From positions 24,148 through 62,152 of the forward strand of contig JAPPGB010000022.1 of assembly GCA_028821475.1 (NCBI GenBank): 38,005 nucleotides of DNA, written 5' to 3'. This document shows, in pieces, positions 7,485 to 16,581 of the stretch (its first letter is position 1; every line of letters starts with the position of its first letter). The notes below the pieces were generated by a model. That model ran no database searches and was not told where the DNA came from. It worked only from the letters and a program-made list of their open reading frames with translations. Both the position numbers and the translations under genes were made by a program. This DNA is from Spirochaetaceae bacterium. Its GTDB lineage: Bacteria; Spirochaetota; Spirochaetia; SZUA-6; Bin103.

Positions 7485-8825
7485 TCAGCTTCCGGCCTGC
7501 GAGTCCCATTGGTCCATGGTTCTCATCATGTCCCGCAGCAGCCGGTTGAATGCACTGCGCAACTCGTCGAGGTCGGCGCTCTCGCACCGGGTGGAGAAGT
7601 CGCTGGCAGCGGGCGAGACGTAGAAGATCAGCAGTTCCCACTCGCACTGGCGCCGCCTGAGCGTGTTCCTGATGACCGTGGTAATCGACCAGTCGGTGTC
7701 CTTGAAGTCGACGCAGGAGAAGCCGAATTCGATTGCCGCGTCGGATGCCTGTTCCGGGACGCGGTCGGCCACCGTGACGCGCGCGACGCGGAAATGGCGG
7801 CCGTCGGCGTTGTGTCCGGAAATCTGCGGCAGCGACTCCGTGCCCGGGCTGAACAGGTCGCGGGTAAGTGCCCGGAACTTCGCCCGGCAATAGGATTGGA
7901 ACGGCAGCACCACGTCCGCCGTGTGCCGCCTCAGATGCACGTGATCCGGAGTCCCATCTCCCTCGACGAGCGCCTGCCGGAACAGGGCGATCTCGCGGTC
8001 GATTTCGTCGCTGTCTTCGAGCGGTTCGCCGCGCGCGGCACGCAGGTACAGGTTGAGCGAATATTCGCAGCACGAAGCGATGTAGTCGATGAATTCGCCG
8101 GGGTCCTCGGTCCGGTCGGCCCGTTCGAGTTCCTGCAGGTAACGGTCTCGGGTGTCCCGCCGGACGATCGCCAGAGGGTAGCCGTGCCCGAGCAGGATCC
8201 GGTTCATCAGCAGGCGCGCCATGCGGCCGTTGCCATCGTCGAACGGATGGATGCGGACAAACCGGTAGTGGAAGACCGCCGCGATGATGATCGGGTGCTC
8301 GCCGTCGGCCTCTTGCCCGTGGTACCAATCGACCAGTGCGCCCATCGCATGCGGCACCTGTTCCGGCGGCGTGAAATAGTAGGTCTCCCCAGTGGAGGTC
8401 ACGATGTTGTTGTCGGCGCTCTTGTAAGCGCCCACGGCTATCGGCCGCCGCGTGTTTCTGCCGTCGTCGGCGACTGTTTCGACTTCGTAGGGTTCCTTGA
8501 GCAGCACCCGGTGCAGGTTGCGGATGAAAGATTCGCTCAGCGGCTGCCCGTCGCTGGCCATGCGCGTGAGTTCCTTGACCGCCCGGTCGTAGCCCTCGAT
8601 GTCGACGTGTTCGCGCATCGGCTTGCCGCGCGCCGTAAGGCCATGCAGCAGCAGGCTGCGGGTCTCCGCCAACGTGAGGGTGTTGCCTTCAAGCGCGTTG
8701 GAGTGGTAGTTGGACTCGATTCTCAGTTTCTGCTCGACTCGGCCCGCCACCTCCGGCGGCAGCGCCGGCAGCGCGTCGAGGTCGCGTTTGAGCCGGTCTA
8801 TGGTTGCGAGGATGGTGCTCGGCAT
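7485..8825 (-). CDS. Fic family protein (class II, self-inhibited)
   Basis: A 446 aa Fic-domain enzyme expected to transfer AMP or another nucleotide moiety to a protein. The catalytic loop HPFDDGNGRMAR is at residues 193-204 with His193. An inhibitory motif of the S-x-x-x-E-G type (SNALEG, 42-47) sits N-terminal to the Fic core, which defines class II Fic proteins whose Glu blocks ATP; activity is therefore normally held off. An N-terminal Fic_N-like part (1-~110) and a long C-terminal region (~300-446) of unclear fold flank the core. The start is ATG at 8825 behind GGGAGGAACG. There is no separate antitoxin gene, which fits a built-in inhibitor. The target is unknown. Confidence 0.88.
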   Translation of the reverse strand: MPSTILATIDRLKRDLDALPALPPEVAGRVEQKLRIESNYHSNALEGNTLTLAETRSLLLHGLTARGKPMREHVDIEGYDRAVKELTRMASDGQPLSESFIRNLHRVLLKEPYEVETVADDGRNTRRPIAVGAYKSADNNIVTSTGETYYFTPPEQVPHAMGALVDWYHGQEADGEHPIIIAAVFHYRFVRIHPFDDGNGRMARLLMNRILLGHGYPLAIVRRDTRDRYLQELERADRTEDPGEFIDYIASCCEYSLNLYLRAARGEPLEDSDEIDREIALFRQALVEGDGTPDHVHLRRHTADVVLPFQSYCRAKFRALTRDLFSPGTESLPQISGHNADGRHFRVARVTVADRVPEQASDAAIEFGFSCVDFKDTDWSITTVIRNTLRRRQCEWELLIFYVSPAASDFSTRCESADLDELRSAFNRLLRDMMRTMDQWDSQAGS

Positions 8826-8942
8826 CGTTCCTCCCGGGATTCGCAATGTATCGAAACAGGCGGCTTGGTCCACGACGATCGGCGGAGCGTCGGACGAGGC
8901 GGGCTTATCAATGGCGCGGGGGCGCAGTACATTACGGTCGCG

Positions 8943-10298
<1,356 letters not shown>

Positions 10299-10509
10299 AG
10301 GTCTCTCTCATCGCTCCGTGCGTACTTCCGGCTCGGCGATCCGTGCACCCCGGACGTTTGGTGGAGCCGCGTGTTACACGGCGCGAGCGCCGGCGTAGAG
10401 CGAAGCGGATCGTGCGGCCGGTCGGCGGCGCGGCGGTCCGCGGTGACGGGTCTCGCGCGCCCGGGGTGCGCCGAACTGCCGGTCGCGCACCCTTCGGAGT
10501 AACCGTGGC

Positions 10510-11805
10510 GTGCTCGCGACGATGACCGGGTCCGGCCCGCCGATCGTGCTGCCGCGCGGGTTTCGCCGGCTGCCGCTGGCCGAGCGCCGGGCCGCGCTGG
10601 CCGCCGCGCTGGGATGCGAACTGCCGGCAGCACTGTGCGGAGATGCGGAAACGGGTGCGGTCGCCGACCTGCTGGTGGAGAATGCGGTCGGCACGTTCCC
10701 GCTGCCGGTGGGCCTGGCAACCGGTTTTCGGGTGGACGGGGTCGAGCTGGCCGTGCCTCTGGCCACCGAGGAGGCATCCGTGGTGGCCGCGGCGAGCTAC
10801 GGCGCGCGGCTGCTGGCCGAAGGGGAGGCCGGCGCCGGCATCCGCACCGAGGCCGATCCGCCGATTGCCACGGTACAACTCTTTGTCGAGCAGCCGCGCG
10901 ATGATGCGGAGCATGTCGTGCGCGAGGCGCGCGCGGAGATCGCCTCGCTGGTGGATGATGCCGTTGCCAGCCTGGTGCGGCGCGGCGGCGGCTTTCGGGC
11001 GCTGACGGTGCAGTGGGTCGGGGACACGCTCAAGGCGGAAATCGACCTCGACGTGCGCGACGCCATGGGGGCGAACAAGGTCAACACCGCCGGCGAAGCC
11101 GTACGCCCCGTGCTGGAACGGCTCACCGGAGGGCGCACGCTGATGGCGATCGTCACCAACGCGAGCCGGCGCGCCATGGTGCGTGCATCGGGGCAGGTGC
11201 CTTGCTCCCGGCTGGGCCGCGGCGGCTACTCCGGCGCCGAAGTGGCCGGGCGCATCGTGCGTGCCGCCGCGCTCGCCGCCTCGGACCATGACCGGGCCGT
11301 GACCCACAACAAGGGCGTGCTGAACGGCGTCGCCGCGCTCGCGCAGGCCACCGGCAACGATACCCGGGCGGTCGAGGCGGCCGCCCACGGCTGGGCCGCC
11401 TCCGGTAGCGGCTACGCTCCACTCACCGGTTACCGGGTTGCCGCAGGCGTGTTGCACTGCCGGGTGGAGTGCCCGCTGCCGCTCGGAACCGTGGGCGGCG
11501 CCATGGGCGTGCACCCGGTCAGCCGCCTCGCGCTCCGCATTCTCGGCAGCCCCGGCAGCCGCCGCCTGGCGGCCATCGCCGCCGCCGTAGGGCTGGCACA
11601 GAACCTGGCCGCGCTGCGTGCGCTGGTGTCCGAGGGCATCCAGCACGGCCACATGCGCTTGCACGCCGAGCGGCTGGCATTCGATGCCGGCGCGCGCGGC
11701 GTCGAGATCGCCGAAGTCGCCGCCGCACTGGCGGAAGCAGGGAAGATGGACGTCGCCGCCGCCCGCCAGCTCCTCCGTTCCCGGCGCGCCGCGCATCCGG
11801 CATGA
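10510..11805 (+). CDS. mvaA: Hydroxymethylglutaryl-CoA reductase, class II
   Basis: HMG-CoA reductase, which interconverts HMG-CoA and mevalonate plus CoA; here it is expected to run biosynthetically, first in a mevalonate operon. Class II landmarks: ENAVGTFPLPVGLATGF at ~57-73, the catalytic Glu in LATEEASVVAAAS (~87-88), DAMGANKVNT (184-193), THNKGVLNG with Lys268, Asp284 in GNDTRAVEA, and His381 in HGHM; these lie almost exactly where the Pseudomonas mevalonii residues (E83, K267, D283, H381) do. GTG at 10510 was chosen because GGAG lies 10 nt upstream; ATG at 10522 would shorten it from 431 to 427 aa. The 211 bp before it shows nothing recognisable. Confidence 0.92.
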   Translation: MLATMTGSGPPIVLPRGFRRLPLAERRAALAAALGCELPAALCGDAETGAVADLLVENAVGTFPLPVGLATGFRVDGVELAVPLATEEASVVAAASYGARLLAEGEAGAGIRTEADPPIATVQLFVEQPRDDAEHVVREARAEIASLVDDAVASLVRRGGGFRALTVQWVGDTLKAEIDLDVRDAMGANKVNTAGEAVRPVLERLTGGRTLMAIVTNASRRAMVRASGQVPCSRLGRGGYSGAEVAGRIVRAAALAASDHDRAVTHNKGVLNGVAALAQATGNDTRAVEAAAHGWAASGSGYAPLTGYRVAAGVLHCRVECPLPLGTVGGAMGVHPVSRLALRILGSPGSRRLAAIAAAVGLAQNLAALRALVSEGIQHGHMRLHAERLAFDAGARGVEIAEVAAALAEAGKMDVAAARQLLRSRRAAHPA

Positions 11806-11837
11806 CACCACGGGAAACGAGAGAGAGGCTCTACGCT

Positions 11838-12086
11838 CTACGGCATACGGTCTTCGGGGTCTGGCGGTGACCCTCCGGTACGTCGAAGCAGGCGTCGCGC
11901 CGCTTCGATGTCGGCATCGCCGCGACGCTCAGCGAAGAACTCCGCCGTCTTCATCGCCGATACCTTCTCGGCGACCGCCATCGCCACGAACTGGTTGATG
12001 CTCGTACCTTCCTCACGACTGATCGCGGCGACGGTTGCCTTCAACGACGCAGGCAACCGTAGTGGAAATGTACTCGTGAACGCAAT
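11838..12086 (-). CDS. Ribbon-helix-helix antitoxin-like protein (HicB-family type)
   Basis: A small protein with a ribbon-helix-helix DNA-binding pattern: TFPLRLPASLK (beta strand), then AISREEGTSINQFVAMAVAEKVSAM (two helices), then a tail AEFFAERRGDADIEAARRLL as in solitary HicB-type antitoxins. The only canonical start in frame is TTG at 12056, but it cuts off the conserved beta strand; the conserved part can only be included by starting upstream, for example at ATT 12086, since no ATG, GTG or CTG exists before the TAA upstream. It may therefore use a rare start or have lost it. No toxin gene is adjacent: it sits antisense inside the mevalonate operon. Confidence 0.55.
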   Translation of the reverse strand: MAFTSTFPLRLPASLKATVAAISREEGTSINQFVAMAVAEKVSAMKTAEFFAERRGDADIEAARRLLRRTGGSPPDPEDRMP

Positions 12087-12141
12087 CTCGGAAAGTGATG
12101 GCGGCGCTTATGTTTGAATTGCGCAGTTCAGTGGTGGCAGA

Positions 12142-13143
12142 ATGAAGCGGCTAATGGCCACGCGTGGCAATGGTGAGCAGCGTGAGATCCTGGTGCGGGC
12201 GGCGCCGTCGCTGGCGCTGGTCAAGTACTGGGGCAAGAGCGACCGCCGGCGCAACCTGCCGGCCACGTCCAGCCTGGCGGTCACCGTCACCGGGCTTGAG
12301 ACGGAAGTCCGAATGTGCGAGGCCTCCGGCGCCGACCACCTTACGGTCGACGGCGTGGCGGTGCCAGCCGAGCGGCATGGTACGTTCTTCGATGCGGCGC
12401 GCGCCGTCTTGGGGTCGACCACCGGCTACCGGGCGGAGGCGTGCAACAATTTTCCCGGCAGCGCCGGCCTCGCGAGTTCTGCTTCTCTGTTCGCAGCACT
12501 GGCGGTGGGATGCGGACGGATGGCCGGGTTGGACGACTCGGACAGCGGGCGATACCGGGCGTCGGCGCTGGCGCGCGTCGGTTCCGCGTCGGCGGCGCGC
12601 GCGGTGTGGGGCGGGTTCAGCGTCCTGGAAGCGGGTGCCGAGGCCGGCGCGGGCGCATTCCCGCCCGACCACTGGCCCGACCTGCGCCTGCTGGTGGCCG
12701 TCACCTCGCGGCGCCGCAAGCCGGTCCCGTCGCGCGAGGCAATGCACCACGTGGCGGCGACCTCGCCCTACTACGGTGCCTGGGTGGCGGCGGCGGACGC
12801 CACCTACCGGGCGGCGCTGGAGGCGGTGCGAAGCCGCAACCTGGGCCGGCTCGGTCCGCTCATGCGGGTCAGTTACCTGCGCATGTTCGGCACCATGCTG
12901 GCGGCCGATCCGCCGATCAACTACCTGCGTTCACGGTCGTTGCGCGTCCTGGAGGTACTCGAAGGGTTGCGGGAGACCGGCATCGAGGCCTGGGAGACCA
13001 TGGACGCCGGCCCGCAGGTCAAGATTGCCTGCTTGGCGTCCGACGTGGAGCGGATCCGGGCCGCTCTGCTTGCGGACACGGGCCTGGCTCCCGCCGACCT
13101 GATCGAGACCGCCCCCGGCCCGGGTCCCCGCATCGTTGGTTGA
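12142..13143 (+). CDS. mvaD: Diphosphomevalonate decarboxylase
   Basis: GHMP-superfamily enzyme (333 aa) that uses ATP to decarboxylate mevalonate 5-diphosphate to isopentenyl diphosphate. Family signatures are all present: PSLALVKYWGKSDRRRNLPATSSL near the N-terminus (residues ~22-45), the phosphate loop FPGSAGLASSASLFAALA, GSASAARAVWGGF, and AWETMDAGPQVKI with the catalytic Asp. The Asp in MDAGP supports the diphosphate enzyme rather than archaeal-type phosphomevalonate decarboxylases, though Gln replaces the usual Asn after the Pro. The start ATG at 12142 has only a weak GGTGG before it; ATG at 12154 is possible. The stop overlaps the next gene by 8 nt, indicating one operon. Confidence 0.92.
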   Translation: MKRLMATRGNGEQREILVRAAPSLALVKYWGKSDRRRNLPATSSLAVTVTGLETEVRMCEASGADHLTVDGVAVPAERHGTFFDAARAVLGSTTGYRAEACNNFPGSAGLASSASLFAALAVGCGRMAGLDDSDSGRYRASALARVGSASAARAVWGGFSVLEAGAEAGAGAFPPDHWPDLRLLVAVTSRRRKPVPSREAMHHVAATSPYYGAWVAAADATYRAALEAVRSRNLGRLGPLMRVSYLRMFGTMLAADPPINYLRSRSLRVLEVLEGLRETGIEAWETMDAGPQVKIACLASDVERIRAALLADTGLAPADLIETAPGPGPRIVG

Positions 13144-14302
13144 GTATTGCACCGTCGCGGCGCCGGGGAGCATCCTGCTGCTCGGCGAGTATGCCGTCAC
13201 CGAGCCGGGTGGTCCGGGAGTAGCGATGGCGGTCCACCCGGAGGTGCACGCCACGCTCGATGCCGGCGCCGCGCCGCGCATCTCGGGGCGCATGGGAGCG
13301 CGGCGGTTCACCTGGACGCCGAAGCGTTGCGACTCGCCGATGTTCTCGGCCCTGGTGGCCGAGTGCGGAACGCCCGCCGGAGCGATAACCGTGGATTCCA
13401 CCGGGTTCGCCGGGCCGCATGGCAAGTTGGGGCTGGGTTCGAGCGCCGCCGTGGCGGTGGCCGTCGCCGCCCTCCTGGTAGCGCCGCCGCGGGCGGGCGA
13501 GCGCGAGGACGACCGGGTGGGCGAGGTGGGTTGCGCAAGCGCGGCGGCGGACACGGCGGCCGCCGCGTGCGATCGTTCCGAAGCAGGCCGGCAAGTGCGG
13601 CATGGCGATCGGTCTGCGGGCGCCGATGCCGTTCCGGAATCGGTGCGGCGGCGCGTGTTCGCCGCGGCCCTGGCCGCCCACCGGGCGGTTCAGGGAGGGC
13701 GGGGCAGCGGCTACGACGTGGCCACCTCGGTGTGGGGCGGGGTGGTGAGCTTCCGCGGCGGCAGCACGCCGTCCGTCGCTCCACACCGGCCGCCGGAGGT
13801 GCCGGCACTCTGCCTGGTGCACGGGACCATGCCGCTGGCGACCGCTGCCGCGCTCGCGCGCTACGAGGAGTGGCGGCGGCGTGAACCGGCGGCCGCGGAC
13901 CGCTTTCGCGAGCGATCGCGCGAGGTGGTCGAGCACTTTCTCGCCGCCGGCGATGCCGCCGCCTGCTGCGCCGCGATCGAGGCCGGAGGCAAGCTGATTC
14001 GCCGGCTTGGGGCACGAATCGGTGTCGCCGTGGAGCCTCCCGAACTGTGCGCCCGCCTGGATCGGTTTCGTGCCCGCGGTTGGGTGGCCAAGCCGGTCGG
14101 GGCCGGCGGCGAGTTGGGCATCGCCGCATCGCCGGCCGGCACCTTGCCACCGGACCCGCCGGACGCGCCTGTGCTGCGTCCGGCAGCGGACGGAATGCGC
14201 TGGCTGGTCCGAAACAGGCCACCGGCGGGCGGCACCGGCGCGGCGCGTTCTTCGTCCCCGGTGTCACGGAGTGACCGTGTCGGCTCATCCGAGCGTAGCT
14301 GA
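13136..14302 (+). CDS. mvaK2: Phosphomevalonate kinase
   Basis: GHMP kinase (388 aa) converting phosphomevalonate to diphosphomevalonate. Motif 1 is AAPGSILLLGEYAV at residues 8-21, the phosphate loop is GKLGLGSSAAVAVA at 96-109, QGGRGSGYDVATSVWGGVV follows at ~186-203, and the C-terminal GAGGELGIA loop is near 323-331. HRAVQGGRGSG is characteristic of bacterial phosphomevalonate kinases. The best start is TTG at 13136, overlapping mvaD by 8 nt; no ATG is available. Residues ~117-170 form an odd insertion of low-complexity, charged and Cys/Ala-rich sequence not normally seen between the phosphate loop and HRAVQGG. The last ~50 residues are also low-complexity. Confidence 0.87.
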   Translation: MVEYCTVAAPGSILLLGEYAVTEPGGPGVAMAVHPEVHATLDAGAAPRISGRMGARRFTWTPKRCDSPMFSALVAECGTPAGAITVDSTGFAGPHGKLGLGSSAAVAVAVAALLVAPPRAGEREDDRVGEVGCASAAADTAAAACDRSEAGRQVRHGDRSAGADAVPESVRRRVFAAALAAHRAVQGGRGSGYDVATSVWGGVVSFRGGSTPSVAPHRPPEVPALCLVHGTMPLATAAALARYEEWRRREPAAADRFRERSREVVEHFLAAGDAAACCAAIEAGGKLIRRLGARIGVAVEPPELCARLDRFRARGWVAKPVGAGGELGIAASPAGTLPPDPPDAPVLRPAADGMRWLVRNRPPAGGTGAARSSSPVSRSDRVGSSERS

Positions 14303-15290
14303 ACGGACCGGGCACGCCACCGGCAAGCTGCTGCTGTTTGGCGAGCACGCCGCCGTGTACGGCCATCCGGCCCTGGGCATCAGCCTGCCGTGGCGGCTGG
14401 AGTTGAAGATCAGCCCCGTGTCCGAGACCGGCCGGGCCGAATCGCGCCGCGGCAGCGCCGCGCCTCCGCCGCTTCCGGAGCAGCTCGCGGCGATGTTCGG
14501 CACGCCCGGCATGCACGGCCTCGTCGAGATACGGTCACAGATTCCGAGGGGCCTCGGCTTCGGATCGAGTGCCGCGCTGTGCGTCGCCGCCGAACGCGCG
14601 CTTGCCGGCACCGTGCCGCCGCTTGCCGCCGCGGCGGCGTGGCGCGGCGCCCATGTACGCGAGCGGGTGTTCCACGGTACGCCCTCCGGCGCGGACACCG
14701 GGCTTGCGGCCATACCGGGAATCGGGTACCTGACCTGGGAGGGCGGCCGCGGGCTGCCGCATTACGAGGCGGTGCCGGCCGCCCGGCTGCACCTGGTGGT
14801 AGCCGCCGTGCCGCGGCGCGGCGACACCAGGGCGCACGTCGCCGCGGTGGCGCAACGAATGCGCGCCGGCGACACCGCGACGCGCGACGCGCTGCGTCGT
14901 CTCGGTCAGTGCAGCACGGAGGCGAGGGCGCTGCTATTCGAACCGGGACCGTCCGCGAACGACCTGGGCGCCGTGGCGGATCGCGCGCACCGCATGCTCA
15001 CCGAGCTCGGCCTGGGCGATCCAGCCCAGGAGCGGCTGCTCGATGCGGGCCGCACGACGGGCGCCTCGGGCGGCAAGCTCAGCGGTGCCGGCGGCGGCGG
15101 CGCGTGTTTCCTGGTGTGCCGCGACGCCCGCACGGCCGCTCGCGTGCTGGCCGCGATCGGCGAGCACGCGGTCCACTCGGCGCATGTCGTGCTCGGCGCC
15201 GGCGCCGCGCGGCAGCAGGCGCCTGAACTGCCCGCGTGGGCCGTGGATCGATGGTTCCATGCGTTGGGAAGGTCGGATCGTGCCGGGTAG
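14277..15290 (+). CDS. mvaK1: Mevalonate kinase
   Basis: GHMP kinase of 337 aa phosphorylating mevalonate with ATP. Motif 1 is ATGKLLLFGEHAAVYGHPA at ~14-32, the phosphate loop is IPRGLGFGSSAALCVAAE, the catalytic-Asp segment is HGTPSGADTGLA, and motif 3 is GKLSGAGGGGACFLV. The GEHAAVYG and GTPSGAD patterns are specific for mevalonate kinases as against galactokinases. GTG at 14277 was chosen because GGAG ends 5 nt before it; it overlaps mvaK2 by 26 nt. It closes the run of mevalonate genes; IPP isomerase and HMG-CoA synthase are not found in the window. Confidence 0.9.
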   Translation: MSAHPSVAERTGHATGKLLLFGEHAAVYGHPALGISLPWRLELKISPVSETGRAESRRGSAAPPPLPEQLAAMFGTPGMHGLVEIRSQIPRGLGFGSSAALCVAAERALAGTVPPLAAAAAWRGAHVRERVFHGTPSGADTGLAAIPGIGYLTWEGGRGLPHYEAVPAARLHLVVAAVPRRGDTRAHVAAVAQRMRAGDTATRDALRRLGQCSTEARALLFEPGPSANDLGAVADRAHRMLTELGLGDPAQERLLDAGRTTGASGGKLSGAGGGGACFLVCRDARTAARVLAAIGEHAVHSAHVVLGAGAARQQAPELPAWAVDRWFHALGRSDRAG

Positions 15291-15372
15291 CGGACCGCGC
15301 CGCTCGCGGCGTAACTTGTATTCATGACCTGCGCGTGCGGTCAAACGTCCGGCTGGTTGACGGCGAGCCGTC

Positions 15373-16581
15373 GTGACAAGCGATGAGTCAGTGAACCGAA
15401 CCGGCGGCGCCGCGGGGCGCCGGCGCTTGCGGCTGCCGCGCGCGTCGACGTGGTTCGCGCTGGTGATCGCGATCCACGGCCTGCTGCAGTTGACGTTGGG
15501 CGTGGCACGGCTGGTGGCGCCGGAGGTGGTGCTGATCCGCAACGACAGCGGCGACGAGGTGTCCGGCCTGGCGCGAATTCTGATCGGCATCCTGCTCGTT
15601 CTCCTCGCCAAGGGCCTCCTGGAGCGCCGTCGCCGCGCCTGGATTGCCTCCCTGATCCTGTCGGTGATGGTAGTGGTCACCAACGCGCCGCACTGGATCG
15701 GCAGCGGCCGGGGCATCGTTGCGCTTGGAGTCACGGTGCTGATGATCGCCGCGCTGCTGGCGTTCCACCGCACCTTCTCGGTGCGCGCCGCGCGACGGAT
15801 CAGCTACGGGCAGGCGGTCGCCGGGATCGCGGTGGCCCTGGCGGTGGCGTACGGCATCGTCGGATCCTACCTGTTGCGCGATCAGTTTCACGGCATCGAC
15901 GGCTGGACCGACGCCTCATACTTCGCACTGGTAGCGTACAGCACACTCGGCTACGACTACGATGTCGCCGAGATGTACCCCGTCGGCAGTGATGCGCGCT
16001 GGTTCGTGGTATCGCTGTTTCTGATCGGGGTGACGCTGTTCATCACGGCGTTGTCGGTGACACTCGGTCCGATTGTCGAAGGACGAATGAAGGGGGTGAT
16101 GAGCTTGGTGAAACGATTCCAGCGGCTAAGCAACCACGTCGTGGTGTGCGGCTACAGCGGCGTGGCCGCAAGCGTGGTCGACGAGCTGCGCGACCGCAAC
16201 GTGGCGGTGGTGATCATCGACGACCGCGAGCGGGTGGCGCAACTCCTGCGGACCAAGGGACACGACGTGCTGGAGGGCGACCCCACGTTGCGCGACACCC
16301 TGCTGGACGCCAACGTGGTCACCGCGCAGGCGGTGATCGCCAGCTACGACTCCGACTCGATGAATACCCTGGCGGCGGTCAACGCCAAGGATCTGCGCGA
16401 CGACACGCCGAGCGCGCGGTTTGCGATCCTGGTGCGCATCGAGGATGAGGAGAACGTCGAAAAGGTGCGCAAGCTCGGCGTCGACCAGGTGATCTCGCCC
16501 TCCACCCTCGGCGGACGCCTGCTGGCTTCGCGGGCGGTGGAATCTGCCGGTGAGCGCCGCGAGCTGCCAGGCGGTTCATGA
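15373..16581 (+). CDS. Kch-like potassium channel with RCK (TrkA-N) domain
   Basis: Membrane ion channel of 402 aa. Several hydrophobic segments precede the pore (about residues 27-48, 65-82, 90-104, 114-131, 147-167), followed by the pore loop 181-197, a last helix 209-233, and a cytoplasmic Rossmann domain from ~254 (HVVVCGYSGVAASVV) that ends in VISPSTLGGRLLA as in E. coli Kch. The filter reads STLGYDYD, where Kch has TTVGYGD: the last Gly of GYG is Asp. That could change or abolish K+ selectivity. GTG at 15373 is preceded by a 6 bp inverted repeat and no ribosome site; GTG at 15391 is an alternative. The stop overlaps the next gene's ATG (ATGA), so it is co-translated with the LuxR regulator. 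Confidence 0.82.
   Translation: MTSDESVNRTGGAAGRRRLRLPRASTWFALVIAIHGLLQLTLGVARLVAPEVVLIRNDSGDEVSGLARILIGILLVLLAKGLLERRRRAWIASLILSVMVVVTNAPHWIGSGRGIVALGVTVLMIAALLAFHRTFSVRAARRISYGQAVAGIAVALAVAYGIVGSYLLRDQFHGIDGWTDASYFALVAYSTLGYDYDVAEMYPVGSDARWFVVSLFLIGVTLFITALSVTLGPIVEGRMKGVMSLVKRFQRLSNHVVVCGYSGVAASVVDELRDRNVAVVIIDDRERVAQLLRTKGHDVLEGDPTLRDTLLDANVVTAQAVIASYDSDSMNTLAAVNAKDLRDDTPSARFAILVRIEDEENVEKVRKLGVDQVISPSTLGGRLLASRAVESAGERRELPGGS

Noticed and set aside
7509-8942. Upstream extension of the miaB frame across the Fic gene
   Set aside because: MiaB homologues begin at the RLLSLGCQMN segment; the extension is the complement of Fic coding sequence.
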